64,000 nucleotides of DNA from Caproicibacter sp047777415. GTDB lineage: Bacteria; Bacillota; Clostridia; Oscillospirales; Acutalibacteraceae. A model generated the notes under the pieces. It worked only from the letters and a program-made list of their open reading frames with translations, was not told the DNA's origin and ran no database searches. The position numbers and the translations under genes are program-made. Positions 42,200-51,075 of this stretch are shown here, in pieces; the first letter of the stretch is position 1, and each line of letters begins with the position of its first letter. The stretch lies in contig JBKEEO010000002.1 in the NCBI GenBank assembly GCA_047777415.1, positions 372,001 to 436,000 of the forward strand. The letters run 5' to 3'.

Positions 42200-43642
42200 A
42201 TGAAATACGAGTATGATAACGAAGCCAAACAGTTAAAATTCGAGGTTTTAACTAGAGTGGCTCGCTATTCTTATGAAGGTACTTTGGAAGAGCACTTGGA
42301 TGATATTCCGTATGATATTATTCCGGGACCGCTTCCAACATTTCGTTGTTGCGTCTATCGCGAACGTGAAATTATACGGGAAAGAATGGTTTCGGCCCGC
42401 GGCGGCAATCTTCCGGGGCAAGGGGATAAGAATGTTATTGGGGTTCTTCCTGCGGCCTGTGAGGGTTGCCCGATCAGCAGATTTCGTGTCACGGATAACT
42501 GCCAGCATTGTCTTGCACAGAAATGCCGTGAAGCTTGCCCGTTTGGTGCCATTTCCATCACTCCTAAAGGGGCGTATATCGATCCCCAAAAATGTAGGGA
42601 GTGCGGACGCTGTGCGGCGGCCTGTCCATATAATGCTATCTCGGATACTATGCGGCCCTGTGTTCGCTCTTGTCCTGTCAATGCGATTGGCAAAGATCAG
42701 TATAGACGTTCTGTGATAGATTATTCCAAATGCATCAGCTGTGGGGCTTGCATGAAAAACTGCCCGTTTGGTGCCATAACTGACCGTTCTCAAATTGTGC
42801 AGATTATAGAAGAAATAAAAAAAGGTGTTAGAGTTGTAGCTTGTTTTGCTCCTGCGGCGGAAGGTCACTTTGGAACGGCAACCGCAGGGATGATTAAAAG
42901 CGCACTCAAAAAACTGGGTTTTGCAGATGCTCTGGAAGTTTCTCTGGGCGCGGATGCTGTTGCATCCCATGAAGCGCAGGAATTAAAGCAGGCGCTGGAG
43001 TCGGGGAAAAAGATGACAACTTCCTGCTGTCCCGCATTTGTTGAACTGATTCAGAAACATTATCCCAAGCTTCAGGAACTTATCTCTCATACGGTTTCAC
43101 CCATGACAGCTGCAGCAAGATATCTTCGTGCACAAGATCCACAGACAAAAGTCGTATTCATAGGTCCATGCGTTGCCAAGAAAAACGAAATTCAGAAAGT
43201 TTCGGATTCGGCGGACTATGTGCTAACGTTTGAGGAACTTGCGGCTATGTTTACCGCAAAAGACATAGATGTGGAAAAAGAGCCTGAAAGCGAGCAGGAT
43301 GGCAGCCGCGCAGGAAAAGGCTTTGCCCAAAGCGGCGGCGTTGCCGGTGCGGTGAAACAGGTGTTTGAGGAAGAAAATATTGATCTGCCGTTTACTTGTG
43401 TCAAATGCAACGGAATACAGGAATGCAAAAAGACATTAGCTATTCTAAATGCCGGCCGCCTTCCGGAAGACTTTGTGGAGGGAATGGCTTGTGAAGGTGG
43501 ATGTGTGTCCGGTCCGGCAGGTATCTCACCGCCTATCAAAATTCGGAAAAACCGAACGGCCATTTTGGCAAAAGCGGACAGCCGTACCATTTCAGAAAAT
43601 GTAAAAATTAAACATGATTTTTCCCAGATTAAAATGGAATAA
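42200..43642 (+). CDS. [FeFe]-hydrogenase-like protein (group B-like) with 2[4Fe-4S] clusters
   Basis: 480 residues. An N-terminal ~75-residue region is followed by a cysteine-rich ferredoxin part (CEGCPISRFRVTDNCQHCLAQKCREACPFGAI; CRECGRCAAACPYNAI; CISCGACMKNCPFGAI) and the H-cluster domain with TSCCPAF, GPCVAKKNE and EGMACEGGCVSGP. The four H-cluster cysteines are present, but these motifs differ from the group A forms (TSCCPGW, MPCTAKK, MACPGGC…GGGQ), matching the less-studied group B type. Hydrogen evolution/uptake or redox sensing are both possible. Start ATG 42200 after AGAGGG. A Rex box lies upstream. Confidence 0.85.
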   Translation: MKYEYDNEAKQLKFEVLTRVARYSYEGTLEEHLDDIPYDIIPGPLPTFRCCVYREREIIRERMVSARGGNLPGQGDKNVIGVLPAACEGCPISRFRVTDNCQHCLAQKCREACPFGAISITPKGAYIDPQKCRECGRCAAACPYNAISDTMRPCVRSCPVNAIGKDQYRRSVIDYSKCISCGACMKNCPFGAITDRSQIVQIIEEIKKGVRVVACFAPAAEGHFGTATAGMIKSALKKLGFADALEVSLGADAVASHEAQELKQALESGKKMTTSCCPAFVELIQKHYPKLQELISHTVSPMTAAARYLRAQDPQTKVVFIGPCVAKKNEIQKVSDSADYVLTFEELAAMFTAKDIDVEKEPESEQDGSRAGKGFAQSGGVAGAVKQVFEEENIDLPFTCVKCNGIQECKKTLAILNAGRLPEDFVEGMACEGGCVSGPAGISPPIKIRKNRTAILAKADSRTISENVKIKHDFSQIKME

Positions 43643-43682
43643 TCCCAGAAAATGTGATATTCTCATACTGAGGTGATTTCAG

Positions 43683-44594
43683 ATGGGCAATATTGCAATT
43701 CATACGCAAAATCTGGGTAAAACTTACGACGGTACCGTCTATGCTCTCCATGACCTGTCATTGGAGATTCCTGTCGGTACCGTCTTTGGTTTTCTTGGTC
43801 CGAACGGTGCCGGCAAAACAACAACAGTAAAGCTTTTGATGGGGCTGATAAAACCTACGGCGGGTTCCTGCACCATGCTGGGAATTTCACCGTACAAGAA
43901 ACCGGAGAAAGTCCATCGCCTCTGCGGAGTTGTTACAGAAACTGCCCAAATGTACGCACGCCTGACCGGAATGGAAAATCTCATGTTTTTTGGACAAGTC
44001 CTTGGGCTGGAAAGAAGAGAATGCAGACAACGGACGGAAGGGCTTTTGAAAAGGTTTGATTTATGGGATGTACGCGATAAGCGTCTGGCAGCCTACTCTA
44101 CGGGTATGGTTCGGCGTTTGTCGATGGCACGTGCAATGCTTTCAAGACCTAGCATCCTCATTCTAGATGAACCAACCAATGGTTTAGATTCCGAGTCGAC
44201 ACAACAGGTCTATACAATGCTTGTGGACTTGGTCAGACGGGAAGGCGTTACAGTTTTCCTTTGTACGCATCAGATTCGTTCTGCGCAGAATTTGTGTGAC
44301 CATTATGGAATTATTTCTAACGGCAAAATGCTAGCTTGCGGTGATTTGGAATCACTCAGTAAAGAAATTGGCGTACCGCTTTGCGCTAGGTTTTGTGTGC
44401 GTGAAGGACAGACGCCGGAAGGCTTACATTTTCGGGAAGGGAATGTGTGGGAAAAAGAAATTGCAGATGAAGAAGAAATGCCGAAATTATTAAAGCATAT
44501 GATTCTTTCCGGTATTGATGTTTTCGCGGCACAGGTGGTTCATCCATCTCTGGAGGATATTTATTCCCGAATTCTGGCGTTGGGGGAGGGATAG
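43683..44594 (+). CDS. ABC transporter ATP-binding protein (ABC-2 exporter)
   Basis: 303 residues: Walker A GPNGAGKTT, Q-loop VVTETAQMYARLTGMENL, signature YSTGMVRRLSMARAML, Walker B ILILDEPTNGLD, CTHQIRSAQNLCDHYG, plus a C-terminal extension of ~85 residues. GAGGTGA precedes the ATG. Two bases separate it from its permease. No regulator or operator is attached, and the substrate is unknown. Confidence 0.9.
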   Translation: MGNIAIHTQNLGKTYDGTVYALHDLSLEIPVGTVFGFLGPNGAGKTTTVKLLMGLIKPTAGSCTMLGISPYKKPEKVHRLCGVVTETAQMYARLTGMENLMFFGQVLGLERRECRQRTEGLLKRFDLWDVRDKRLAAYSTGMVRRLSMARAMLSRPSILILDEPTNGLDSESTQQVYTMLVDLVRREGVTVFLCTHQIRSAQNLCDHYGIISNGKMLACGDLESLSKEIGVPLCARFCVREGQTPEGLHFREGNVWEKEIADEEEMPKLLKHMILSGIDVFAAQVVHPSLEDIYSRILALGEG

Positions 44595-44596
44595 CA

Positions 44597-45394
44597 TTGA
44601 AAATTTGGACTTCTGCGGAAAAAGCTTTGGCATTCAAAGATTTCGGCGATATATGGAACAACAAATCAGCACGAAGTGCACTGATTCTGGTACCGCTCTT
44701 TATGGCTTTTATTCTGCCAATTTTGTTTCTCGTGCTCTTGCTTCATGCACCGCTGAAAAATATGAACGGGGTAGACCAAATGCTAAGATTGATTTCAGAT
44801 CAAGCTGCGGGGTTAGATCAGCGGCAGGGTATCTTCTACCTAATGACCAATATGATTTGTCCCATGCTTTTTTTAATGATTCCTCTTTTGTCATCCTGTG
44901 TTGCTTCTGCACGCAGCTTGGTGGGGGAGAAAGAGTCCGGGACTCTTGAAACGCTGTTGCTGACACCATTGAGTGCCCGCAAGATTTTTAAAGCAAAGAT
45001 TTTGGGGTGTATTCTCCTTTCTGCGCTTATCACAGCCATTTCCTTCGTTGTGTTTTCTATAGTAATTGCCGTTGGAGATATGATACTTTCTATGCCCTTT
45101 TACTTAAATTGGAACTGGGTTGTCTTGGTATTTCTGTTATCCCCGACGATCATTTTTTTCGGCGCAGTGTTTATGGCACTGATTTCCGTGGGCAGAAACA
45201 AATATACGGAATTAATACAGACTTCCGGCTATCTTGTCCTTCCGGTTGTCCTTCTATTTACTTTACAGTTTACTGGTCTGTTTCGGGTGAAAACCGCTCT
45301 TTTGCTGTTTACCTCCGGCGTACTTTTTTTAGTCGATGTGCTTTTGTGCTTTCTTGCTGTTCGGAGGTTTACCCCTGAAAAACTTTTACGTTAG
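44597..45394 (+). CDS. ABC-2 type permease
   Basis: 265 residues, about six helices. Soluble loop GEKESGTLETLLLTPLSARKIFKAKILG is the conserved ABC-2 coupling region. TTG 44597 follows GGGAGGG. The promoter of the next gene overlaps its stop codon. Confidence 0.87.
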   Translation: MKIWTSAEKALAFKDFGDIWNNKSARSALILVPLFMAFILPILFLVLLLHAPLKNMNGVDQMLRLISDQAAGLDQRQGIFYLMTNMICPMLFLMIPLLSSCVASARSLVGEKESGTLETLLLTPLSARKIFKAKILGCILLSALITAISFVVFSIVIAVGDMILSMPFYLNWNWVVLVFLLSPTIIFFGAVFMALISVGRNKYTELIQTSGYLVLPVVLLFTLQFTGLFRVKTALLLFTSGVLFLVDVLLCFLAVRRFTPEKLLR

Positions 45395-45423
45395 TTGCCT
45401 TTATCCGTGTTTAGGATTATAAT
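45395..45423 (+). promoter_or_regulatory. promoter of the PHP gene
   Basis: TTGCCT (45395-45400), 17 bases, TATAAT (45418-45423), 37 bases before the TTG start. Confidence 0.7.
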
Positions 45424-45459
45424 AATAACGTAAAAAGGAATTGGAAAGGAAGTGCGGCA

Positions 45460-46296
45460 TTGACCGCTGATTTGCATTGCCATACCAAAATGTCCGACGG
45501 TTCTGTTGGAGTCGAAGAAACTGTTATGTTAGCGGCAAAACGCGGCATTTCTATCATTTCCGTTACAGATCATGACACGTTTTCCGGTTCCGTTCGTGCT
45601 GGGATTATAAGCAAAAAGTATGGAGTTACGGTAATTCCGGGCGCGGAATTTTCTGCCAAGGATCCCTCCACAGGGAGGAAAGCACATATCTTGTGCTATT
45701 TTTGCAAAAATCCTGACAAACTTGAAGACCTGTGCAAACATATGCAAAACGAGAGAGCTCATGCTGCTGCTGTCATGATGCAACAGGTGATGAAGATTTA
45801 TTCGATTCCGAAGCAAATGATTCTGAACCGATCAAAAGAAAGTACTGTGATTTATAAACAGCACATTATGCATGCACTGATTGATGCAGGATATGCAAAT
45901 GAATTTTACGGTGATGTTTACCATCACTTGTTTCATGCTGATAAGGGCTTGGCCTATGTTCCGATACACTATCCGGATGTGCATGAAGTGATTGCCCGAA
46001 TCCATCAAGCAGACGGCATCGCCGTTTTAGCTCATCCAGGTGAATATGACAGCTATGAACTTTTAAAGCAGCTTGCTTGTGATCACGAAATTGACGGTGT
46101 TGAGGTTTGGCACCCTTCAAATAAAGTGGGCGACGAGGAGTTTTTTTCTCAAATTGCGCAAAAATACGGGCTGATTATGACGGGCGGAACGGATTTTCAC
46201 GGTATGTACCGAAAGAAATGTTTACCGATTGGCACTTGCAACACACCGGAAACAGAGGTGCAAAAACTAATTCGTCTAGGCACTGTTTCAGCTTAG
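45460..46296 (+). CDS. PHP domain phosphoesterase (YciV/TrpH-like)
   Basis: 278 residues. PHP metal motifs DLHCHTKMSDG, TDHDTFSG, GAEFSA, AHPGEYDS and GTDFHGMYR are all present. Relatives act as 3',5'-nucleotide bisphosphate phosphatase or a 5'-3' exoribonuclease on short RNAs. Start TTG 45460 after GGAAGTG. Followed 27 bases later by the TSCPD gene. Confidence 0.87.
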   Translation: MTADLHCHTKMSDGSVGVEETVMLAAKRGISIISVTDHDTFSGSVRAGIISKKYGVTVIPGAEFSAKDPSTGRKAHILCYFCKNPDKLEDLCKHMQNERAHAAAVMMQQVMKIYSIPKQMILNRSKESTVIYKQHIMHALIDAGYANEFYGDVYHHLFHADKGLAYVPIHYPDVHEVIARIHQADGIAVLAHPGEYDSYELLKQLACDHEIDGVEVWHPSNKVGDEEFFSQIAQKYGLIMTGGTDFHGMYRKKCLPIGTCNTPETEVQKLIRLGTVSA

Positions 46297-46323
46297 TTTA
46301 TTTTATTTACAATGGAGTGAAAT

Positions 46324-46587
46324 ATGTTGACATATCGCTATAAAACACATGGAACTTGTTCTTCTGAAATGATCATAGAACTGGAAGGAAATTTAATTCA
46401 TTCTGTTAAAATTATCGGAGGTTGTGACGGGAACTTAAAGGGCATCTGCTCCCTTGTGAAAGGGCAGAAAGCGGAAGATGTCATCAGTAAGTTACAGGGG
46501 ATTCGCTGCGGTTTTAAATCAACTTCTTGTCCGGACCAACTGGCACAAGCCCTCAAACAGGCAATGGATAAAGAACTGTATCAATAA
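46324..46587 (+). CDS. TSCPD domain protein (TIGR03905 type)
   Basis: 87 residues. The C-terminal TSCPDQLAQAL gives the domain its name, with CSSEM, GGCDGNLKGICSLVKG and IRCGFKSTSCPD cysteines conserved. The same domain occurs at the end of some ribonucleotide reductases, where it may bind metal. Function of the free-standing protein is unknown. TGGAGTG precedes the ATG. Confidence 0.85.
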   Translation: MLTYRYKTHGTCSSEMIIELEGNLIHSVKIIGGCDGNLKGICSLVKGQKAEDVISKLQGIRCGFKSTSCPDQLAQALKQAMDKELYQ

Positions 46588-46592
46588 GTTGA

Positions 46593-46625
46593 GGGCTGCG
46601 AAACGATGCTCGCAGCCCATTTTTG
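46593..46625 (+). terminator. terminator after the TSCPD gene
   Basis: GGGCTGCG (46593-46600), ten-base loop, CGCAGCCC (46611-46618), then ATTTTT. It ends just where the convergent mini-protein gene stops. Confidence 0.88.
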
Positions 46626-46628
46626 TAC

Positions 46629-46781
46629 TTAGCAGCCGCCGCCGCAGCCGCCGCAGTTGTCACCACAGCCACCACATCCGTAGCCGTAGTTCCCGCCAGA
46701 ACAACATACCCAGATGATGAGCAGAATAATCACCCAGGTGCAACTATTGTTACCGCATCCAAAGAAACCATTGTTACACAT
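46629..46781 (-). CDS. 50-residue Cys/Gly-rich single-pass mini-protein
   Basis: ATG at 46781, TAA at 46629-46631. Begins MCNNGFFGCGNNSC, has a hydrophobic stretch WVIILLIIWVCC (about residues 16-27), then a tail of GNYGYGCGGCGDNCGGCGGGC. Ten cysteines in 50 residues. AAAGGAGG sits eight bases before the ATG, a near-ideal ribosome site, so I consider it a true gene although it is tiny. The layout recalls small YjcZ-type sporulation proteins (short helix plus Gly/Tyr-rich part), but the cysteine repeat is different. Possible spore-coat or metal-binding role; not proven. Confidence 0.7.
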   Translation of the reverse strand: MCNNGFFGCGNNSCTWVIILLIIWVCCSGGNYGYGCGGCGDNCGGCGGGC

Positions 46782-46902
46782 TATTAATTTCCTCCTTTCG
46801 GTTTACAGTATATAATATTGCGAGAGAACAAATAGTGTTACAAGTTTTCTTGCGCGCGATGTCCTGAACATTTGACAGCATAAGACATGGAGGCGATGAA
46901 AA

Positions 46903-47397
46903 ATGTTGTGTGAATCATGTGGACGTAATCCGTCCGTTATTCGGGTGCAGGCCATTGTTGGCGGAGAGCCTGTGGAGTATGCGCTCTGTGCAGACTGTGC
47001 CCGTGCCTTAGGGTACGCCAACCTTATGTTCGTCATGGACATCGAATTCGACAATGCTGTGAGTGATTTTTTCTCGGAAGGGGAAAGTTATGCCGCAACA
47101 CAGCGCTGTGAATGCTGTGGCGCTTCCTTTCATGATATATTACTCACCGGAAAAGTCGGATGTGCAGAGTGCTACTATACATTTGCAGACCAATTAGCGC
47201 CTTATATTCGACGAATTCATGGCCGTGTTACCCATCGCGGCAAGTCCGCTGGGGGAGGAGACCTTCCGCAGGTTTTGCCGAAAGCGCAGTTGGCCATTAT
47301 GCACGGACGGCTGAAAGAAGCTATACAAAATGAAAACTTTGAACAGGCGGCTGTTTTGCGTGATCGGATTCATAAAATGGAGGAACGCAGCCAATGA
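46903..47397 (+). CDS. mcsA: protein-arginine kinase activator McsA
   Basis: 164 residues. Zinc-binding CXXC pairs (MLCESCG, LCADCA, CECCG, CAECY) and a C-terminal UvrB/UvrC motif (LKEAIQNENFEQAAVLRDRIHKMEE). McsA activates the arginine kinase McsB. It overlaps mcsB by four bases (ATGA). In Bacillus the operon is ctsR-mcsA-mcsB-clpC; here ctsR and clpC are not adjacent. GGAGG precedes the ATG. Confidence 0.92.
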   Translation: MLCESCGRNPSVIRVQAIVGGEPVEYALCADCARALGYANLMFVMDIEFDNAVSDFFSEGESYAATQRCECCGASFHDILLTGKVGCAECYYTFADQLAPYIRRIHGRVTHRGKSAGGGDLPQVLPKAQLAIMHGRLKEAIQNENFEQAAVLRDRIHKMEERSQ

Positions 47398-48425
47398 GCA
47401 AATGGTATGAAGCAGCATCAAAAGACGCTGATGTTTCTGCAGGTACATATATCAGCCTTGCACGTAATTTGACCGGCGTACCATTTCCTTCAAGGATGAG
47501 TGTGTCTGACCGGCGTTTTGTTATGAAGAAGGTTCTTGCAGCTCTGGAGGGTGATTCCGGCTATGAACGTTGTACAAAAATCAATTTGGAATCTGTAACA
47601 AAAATTCATGCCGCATCTTTGGCGGAAAGAGGTCTCATCAGCGCTGAAATGGTGACTGAGCGAAACGGGCGCGGGTTAATCGTTTCGGAAGATGAATCAC
47701 TTTCCATCGCTGTCAACGGGGAGGATCATCTAACCATTCAGTCGATTGCTGCCGGATTACAGCTTGAAAACGCTTACTCAGCTGCGGATCGTTTAGATAC
47801 TTTTTTGGACAGGACCCTTCCTTTTGCTTTTGACTCTCAGCTTGGTTATTTAACGCAGAATCCTTTTCATCTGGGAACTGGTATGGTCGCATCCATTCGG
47901 CTTCATCTTCCTGCGCTGGTGGAATCCGGTTCCACAAGCAGAATTGCGCATAATCTTTCTAAATTGGGCCTAACTTTACACAGTATATATGGTTCAGAAT
48001 CAAACCCGCGGGGGGCTTTTTTTCGCCTTTCTAATCAAGTGACAATGGGTCTTTCAGAACGTGAGGCTTTAGAAAACCTTTCCAGCATGGCAAAGCAAAT
48101 TGTTACCCGCGAACGAAATATGAGGGAAGAGTTGATTCACCAACTTTTTGTGCAGGATAGTATTTTGCGCAATCTGGGTATTCTGCAGAATGCACGCTTG
48201 CTGTCTTTCGACGAATTTTTGGAACGTGCCAGTGCGGTTCGCTTTGGAGTCGCAGCGGGCATGATCCGTGGAATTAATATTTGTGATATGGATACTATGA
48301 TCTATAAAGCACAGCCCGCTACGCTTGCTTATGAACAAGGCGAGTCGCTGACAAAAGAAGAGCACCGCAAACTTCGTGCTTCTATGGTACGGCAAAAGTT
48401 GAAAGAGGGAATGGAGGCTTTGTAA
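47394..48425 (+). CDS. mcsB: protein-arginine kinase McsB
   Basis: 343 residues of the guanidino (creatine) kinase fold. Phosphorylates arginines, marking proteins for ClpCP. The segments ARNLTGVPFPSRMS, NGEDHLTIQ, LGYLTQNPFHLGTGMVASIRLHLPAL and SNPRGAFFRLSNQVTMGLSERE fit the family; the NEEDHL-type loop reads NGEDHL. Starts within mcsA and ends one base into the following gene. Confidence 0.93.
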   Translation: MSKWYEAASKDADVSAGTYISLARNLTGVPFPSRMSVSDRRFVMKKVLAALEGDSGYERCTKINLESVTKIHAASLAERGLISAEMVTERNGRGLIVSEDESLSIAVNGEDHLTIQSIAAGLQLENAYSAADRLDTFLDRTLPFAFDSQLGYLTQNPFHLGTGMVASIRLHLPALVESGSTSRIAHNLSKLGLTLHSIYGSESNPRGAFFRLSNQVTMGLSEREALENLSSMAKQIVTRERNMREELIHQLFVQDSILRNLGILQNARLLSFDEFLERASAVRFGVAAGMIRGINICDMDTMIYKAQPATLAYEQGESLTKEEHRKLRASMVRQKLKEGMEAL

Positions 48426-49109
48426 TGAAGTCTGATAGACATGCGGATCCGGAACTTGCAGCTGCGTTATTTTATCTGCTGGGTGAGTCTGTCCCCCATG
48501 ATCCGAAACTAGAAAAAACGGCGGGAAAAATTTGGAGTTCCACTAACGATAAAGAGAAGCTGCTTCTGAAGATTATTGAACTTTGCGGCGATTCTTCTGA
48601 GCCGAGAGAGTTGTACCTCTGTGAAAAAGCGTACAGCTGGCTTGGCAGAAACTATTGCAGGCAGACAATTCAATATGCAAGACGTTATCTGGAAAGCCCA
48701 GGGTGGGATGCCCTTTCCGGCAGAACGGAAAAAGGTTGAAGGTATTATGATTGATTACGGCGATTCCCACAGGGCAGGAGTATTCATCGACCTTGCCAAG
48801 GCTTTAGAAGAAGTCGGCAGTTTAGAGGAAGCTTATTCAAACTATCTCCAAGCATATGAACTAATGCCATACAACGCCATGGTCGTGATTAAAGCTGCTG
48901 AAGTATTGTCACGCAGCAGAGGACGGGAGGAGGCGCTGAATTTTCTTCTACAGCAGCGCCACAGTTTGTATTACGATCCAATCAAATACAGAGATGCTGC
49001 GGGTAAGATACACCAAAATGCTGTATTTCAAAATTTACTGGAATCCCACATCTTAAAATTGCAGGGAAAAAGTACAGAAGGACAGAAAAATGACAGGCTG
49101 CCCGAGTAA
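48425..49109 (+). pseudogene. TPR-like gene after mcsB, split by a frameshift
   Basis: Two frames join into one helical protein. The first frame (48425-48739) ends …SGRTEKG and stops at TGA 48737; the second (from about 48735 to 49109) continues VEGIMIDYGDSHRAGVFIDLAKALEEVGSLEEAYSNYLQAYELMPYN…, a TPR-like pair of helices. Removing one A from the five-A run at 48729-48733 restores a single frame of about 227 codons. So this is a one-base insertion in a homopolymer, or a sequencing error. Alternatively the second part is a separate gene starting at ATG 48748, but its ribosome site is poor. Function unknown; coupled to mcsB by overlap. Confidence 0.6.
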
Positions 49110-49121
49110 GGCAGCCTGTCA
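49091..49121. terminator. bidirectional terminator between convergent genes
   Basis: TGACAGGCTGCC (49091-49102) and GGCAGCCTGTCA (49110-49121), a perfect 12-bp stem whose loop contains the stop codon of the upstream gene. T-rich after; the minus-strand S1 gene ends at 49134. Confidence 0.85.
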
Positions 49122-49133
49122 AGTATTTTGTTT

Positions 49134-50072
49134 TCATTGTGTTTTATTTTTTGTAAAATCCGTTATAATTTCTTTTGTGCATCCAAGTGGGGAATAGACA
49201 AATCGATCCATATGATTGCCCTTAAAGAAATATTTTGGAGGGGCCGGACGGTAAGAGTAATCGAAAGTATCCACAATGGCCAATTTAACCTTCATGCGGT
49301 CTGGAATAATATTTTTTATGTAGACGCTTGCTTGCTGGCCCGGGAACACGTCATCCTTTGTTTCTGCAAGCCCTGCAAGATTGGGCGTAAGTTCCACAAA
49401 AATTCCATAAGATTCTACGGAACGCACAATTCCGGCGACAGTTTCACCCGGGGAGAACATACACACATTTTCTTCCCATGTGCCCAGAAGTTCTTTGTGG
49501 CTTAACGTAACTCGGTTGCCCTCTATGGAATGAAGCACTGCTCGGATATCCATTCCTACCGTAAAACGTTCTTTTGGATGATCGATGCGCGAAACGGAAA
49601 TAGCATCAATTGGAAGTAAGGCGACAATTCCGCAGCCAATATCCGCAAATGCACCAAAGCTTTCAAGATGTGTGATCCTAGCGTCGATGACATCGCCGGG
49701 GACCAGTTTGGAAATATATTCTTTAAAACATTTTTCCTGTGCGGCCCGCCTGGAAAGAATCGCGATAATGGTTCCATCGGTTTTTTTTTCAAAACCTGTC
49801 ACAAGAAAACAGACAGGACGGTTTACCCTGGAAATAATAGCAATATCCCGCGTAGTACCCTCACGAATACCAAGAGCACCCTCTTCACGCGGAATAATTC
49901 CCTGCATGCATCCTAAATCTACTATCAGATTATGTGAACTGTCACAGACTAACGCACGTCCTTCCAAAATTCTTCCATCCCGGCAGGCGTCGTTAACCGC
50001 GGAAATATTTTGGGTTGCTGCGCGGTTCTCAGGGGTGTCAATGGTCCAACCTTCCGGATAGTATTCAAACAT
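49134..50072 (-). CDS. S1 RNA-binding domain protein (RpsA-like)
   Basis: 312 residues with at least three S1-type repeats: EGRALVCDSSHNLIVDLGCMQGIIPREE, GDVIDARITHLESFGAFADIGCGIVALLPI and GETVAGIVRSVESYGIFVELTPNLAGLAE. Fewer repeats than E. coli S1. Members of this group bind RNA; some are ribosome associated. Start ATG 50072, eight bases after AAAGGAGGG; upstream codons lack a site. Not in an operon. Confidence 0.85.
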   Translation of the reverse strand: MFEYYPEGWTIDTPENRAATQNISAVNDACRDGRILEGRALVCDSSHNLIVDLGCMQGIIPREEGALGIREGTTRDIAIISRVNRPVCFLVTGFEKKTDGTIIAILSRRAAQEKCFKEYISKLVPGDVIDARITHLESFGAFADIGCGIVALLPIDAISVSRIDHPKERFTVGMDIRAVLHSIEGNRVTLSHKELLGTWEENVCMFSPGETVAGIVRSVESYGIFVELTPNLAGLAETKDDVFPGQQASVYIKNIIPDRMKVKLAIVDTFDYSYRPAPPKYFFKGNHMDRFVYSPLGCTKEIITDFTKNKTQ

Positions 50073-50255
50073 TTTGGTCCCTCCTTTTATCTTCATATAT
50101 CTATATGCAATATTTTTATGCGTCATACGTCATAAAATGTTATCAAAACGTAAAAAGTGATTTCTATGCTTGATTCTGTGCCGGTTCTATTATAAAATAA
50201 ATAAGATAGCGATTTCAAGAGCAAAGAGATTGCTTGGGGAAGGAATTTTGAGCAA

Positions 50256-51062
50256 ATGACAAAAAGAAACCGCCTTTTCTGTATCGGAATGTGTTTATTT
50301 TTGATGCTCTTCATGGCTTGCTCTAACGGTACGTCTTCCTCTGTGGATGGAAGAATTCGTCCCGATGATGGCAATCAGATTGGTTATCAAATGGAACTTC
50401 CTCAGAAAGGCGAGCAAATCGCAGTTTTAGAAACTAATTTTGGCACAATTCGCATCAGATTGTTTCCGGATGCTGCGCCAAAAACTGTGGAGAATTTTAT
50501 AGGACTGATTCAAAAAGGTTATTACAACAATCTTACCTTCCACAGGGTAATTGAGAATTTCATGATTCAAACCGGTGACCCGAAAGGGGATGGTACCGGC
50601 GGCGAAAGCATATGGGGTGACCCATTTGCGGATGAGTTTAATCGCAATTTGCTTAATTTGCGCGGGGCTGTATCGATGGCGAATTCCGGCAAAGACACAA
50701 ACGGCAGCCAGTTTTTTATCAATCAAGCTCCAGCCTCTGCATTTGTAGGATGGGATTATTTTGATCAGGCCTATGCGTTATATCAGCAAGACCCGGAAGC
50801 ATTTGTGAAACAATACGGCTCCGGATGGATTGATATGAGTAAGGTCACCGATCAATACCGTGAAATTTACGAAAAGTACGGCGGCAATCCTTACTTGGAC
50901 GGATATTATAATATTGAAGAAAAGGGCCATACGGTGTTTGGACAAGTTTTTGACGGCTTGGATGTAGTGGACAAAATTGCGGCTGTTTCTACAAATGATC
51001 AAGGCAGACCGGATGAGGATGTGATCATTCAGAAGGCCGAAATTGTAACATATGAGGGGTGA
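50256..51062 (+). CDS. lipoprotein peptidyl-prolyl cis-trans isomerase (cyclophilin type)
   Basis: 268 residues. Lipobox FMAC (C22) after a hydrophobic signal, then a cyclophilin domain with FHRVIENFMIQTGDPKGDGTGG, SMANSGKDTNGSQFFI and TVFGQVFDGLDVVDKI. A ~45-residue insert between the last two (FVGWDYFDQAYALYQQDPEAF…NPYLDGYY) is larger than in cytosolic cyclophilins and common in extracytoplasmic clostridial forms. Expected to help fold secreted proteins at the outer face of the membrane. Confidence 0.92.
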   Translation: MTKRNRLFCIGMCLFLMLFMACSNGTSSSVDGRIRPDDGNQIGYQMELPQKGEQIAVLETNFGTIRIRLFPDAAPKTVENFIGLIQKGYYNNLTFHRVIENFMIQTGDPKGDGTGGESIWGDPFADEFNRNLLNLRGAVSMANSGKDTNGSQFFINQAPASAFVGWDYFDQAYALYQQDPEAFVKQYGSGWIDMSKVTDQYREIYEKYGGNPYLDGYYNIEEKGHTVFGQVFDGLDVVDKIAAVSTNDQGRPDEDVIIQKAEIVTYEG

Positions 51063-51075
51063 CGTTGTTTCCGGT

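Noticed and set aside
46801..46902. CtsR operator before mcsA
   Set aside because: The direct repeat GGTCAAA/AGTCAAA is not present; no clear promoter either.
48729..48745. Programmed frameshift in the gene after mcsB
   Set aside because: The shift needed is +1 at five A with no stop-pausing or stimulatory structure that I can see; a simple one-base insertion or read error explains it better.
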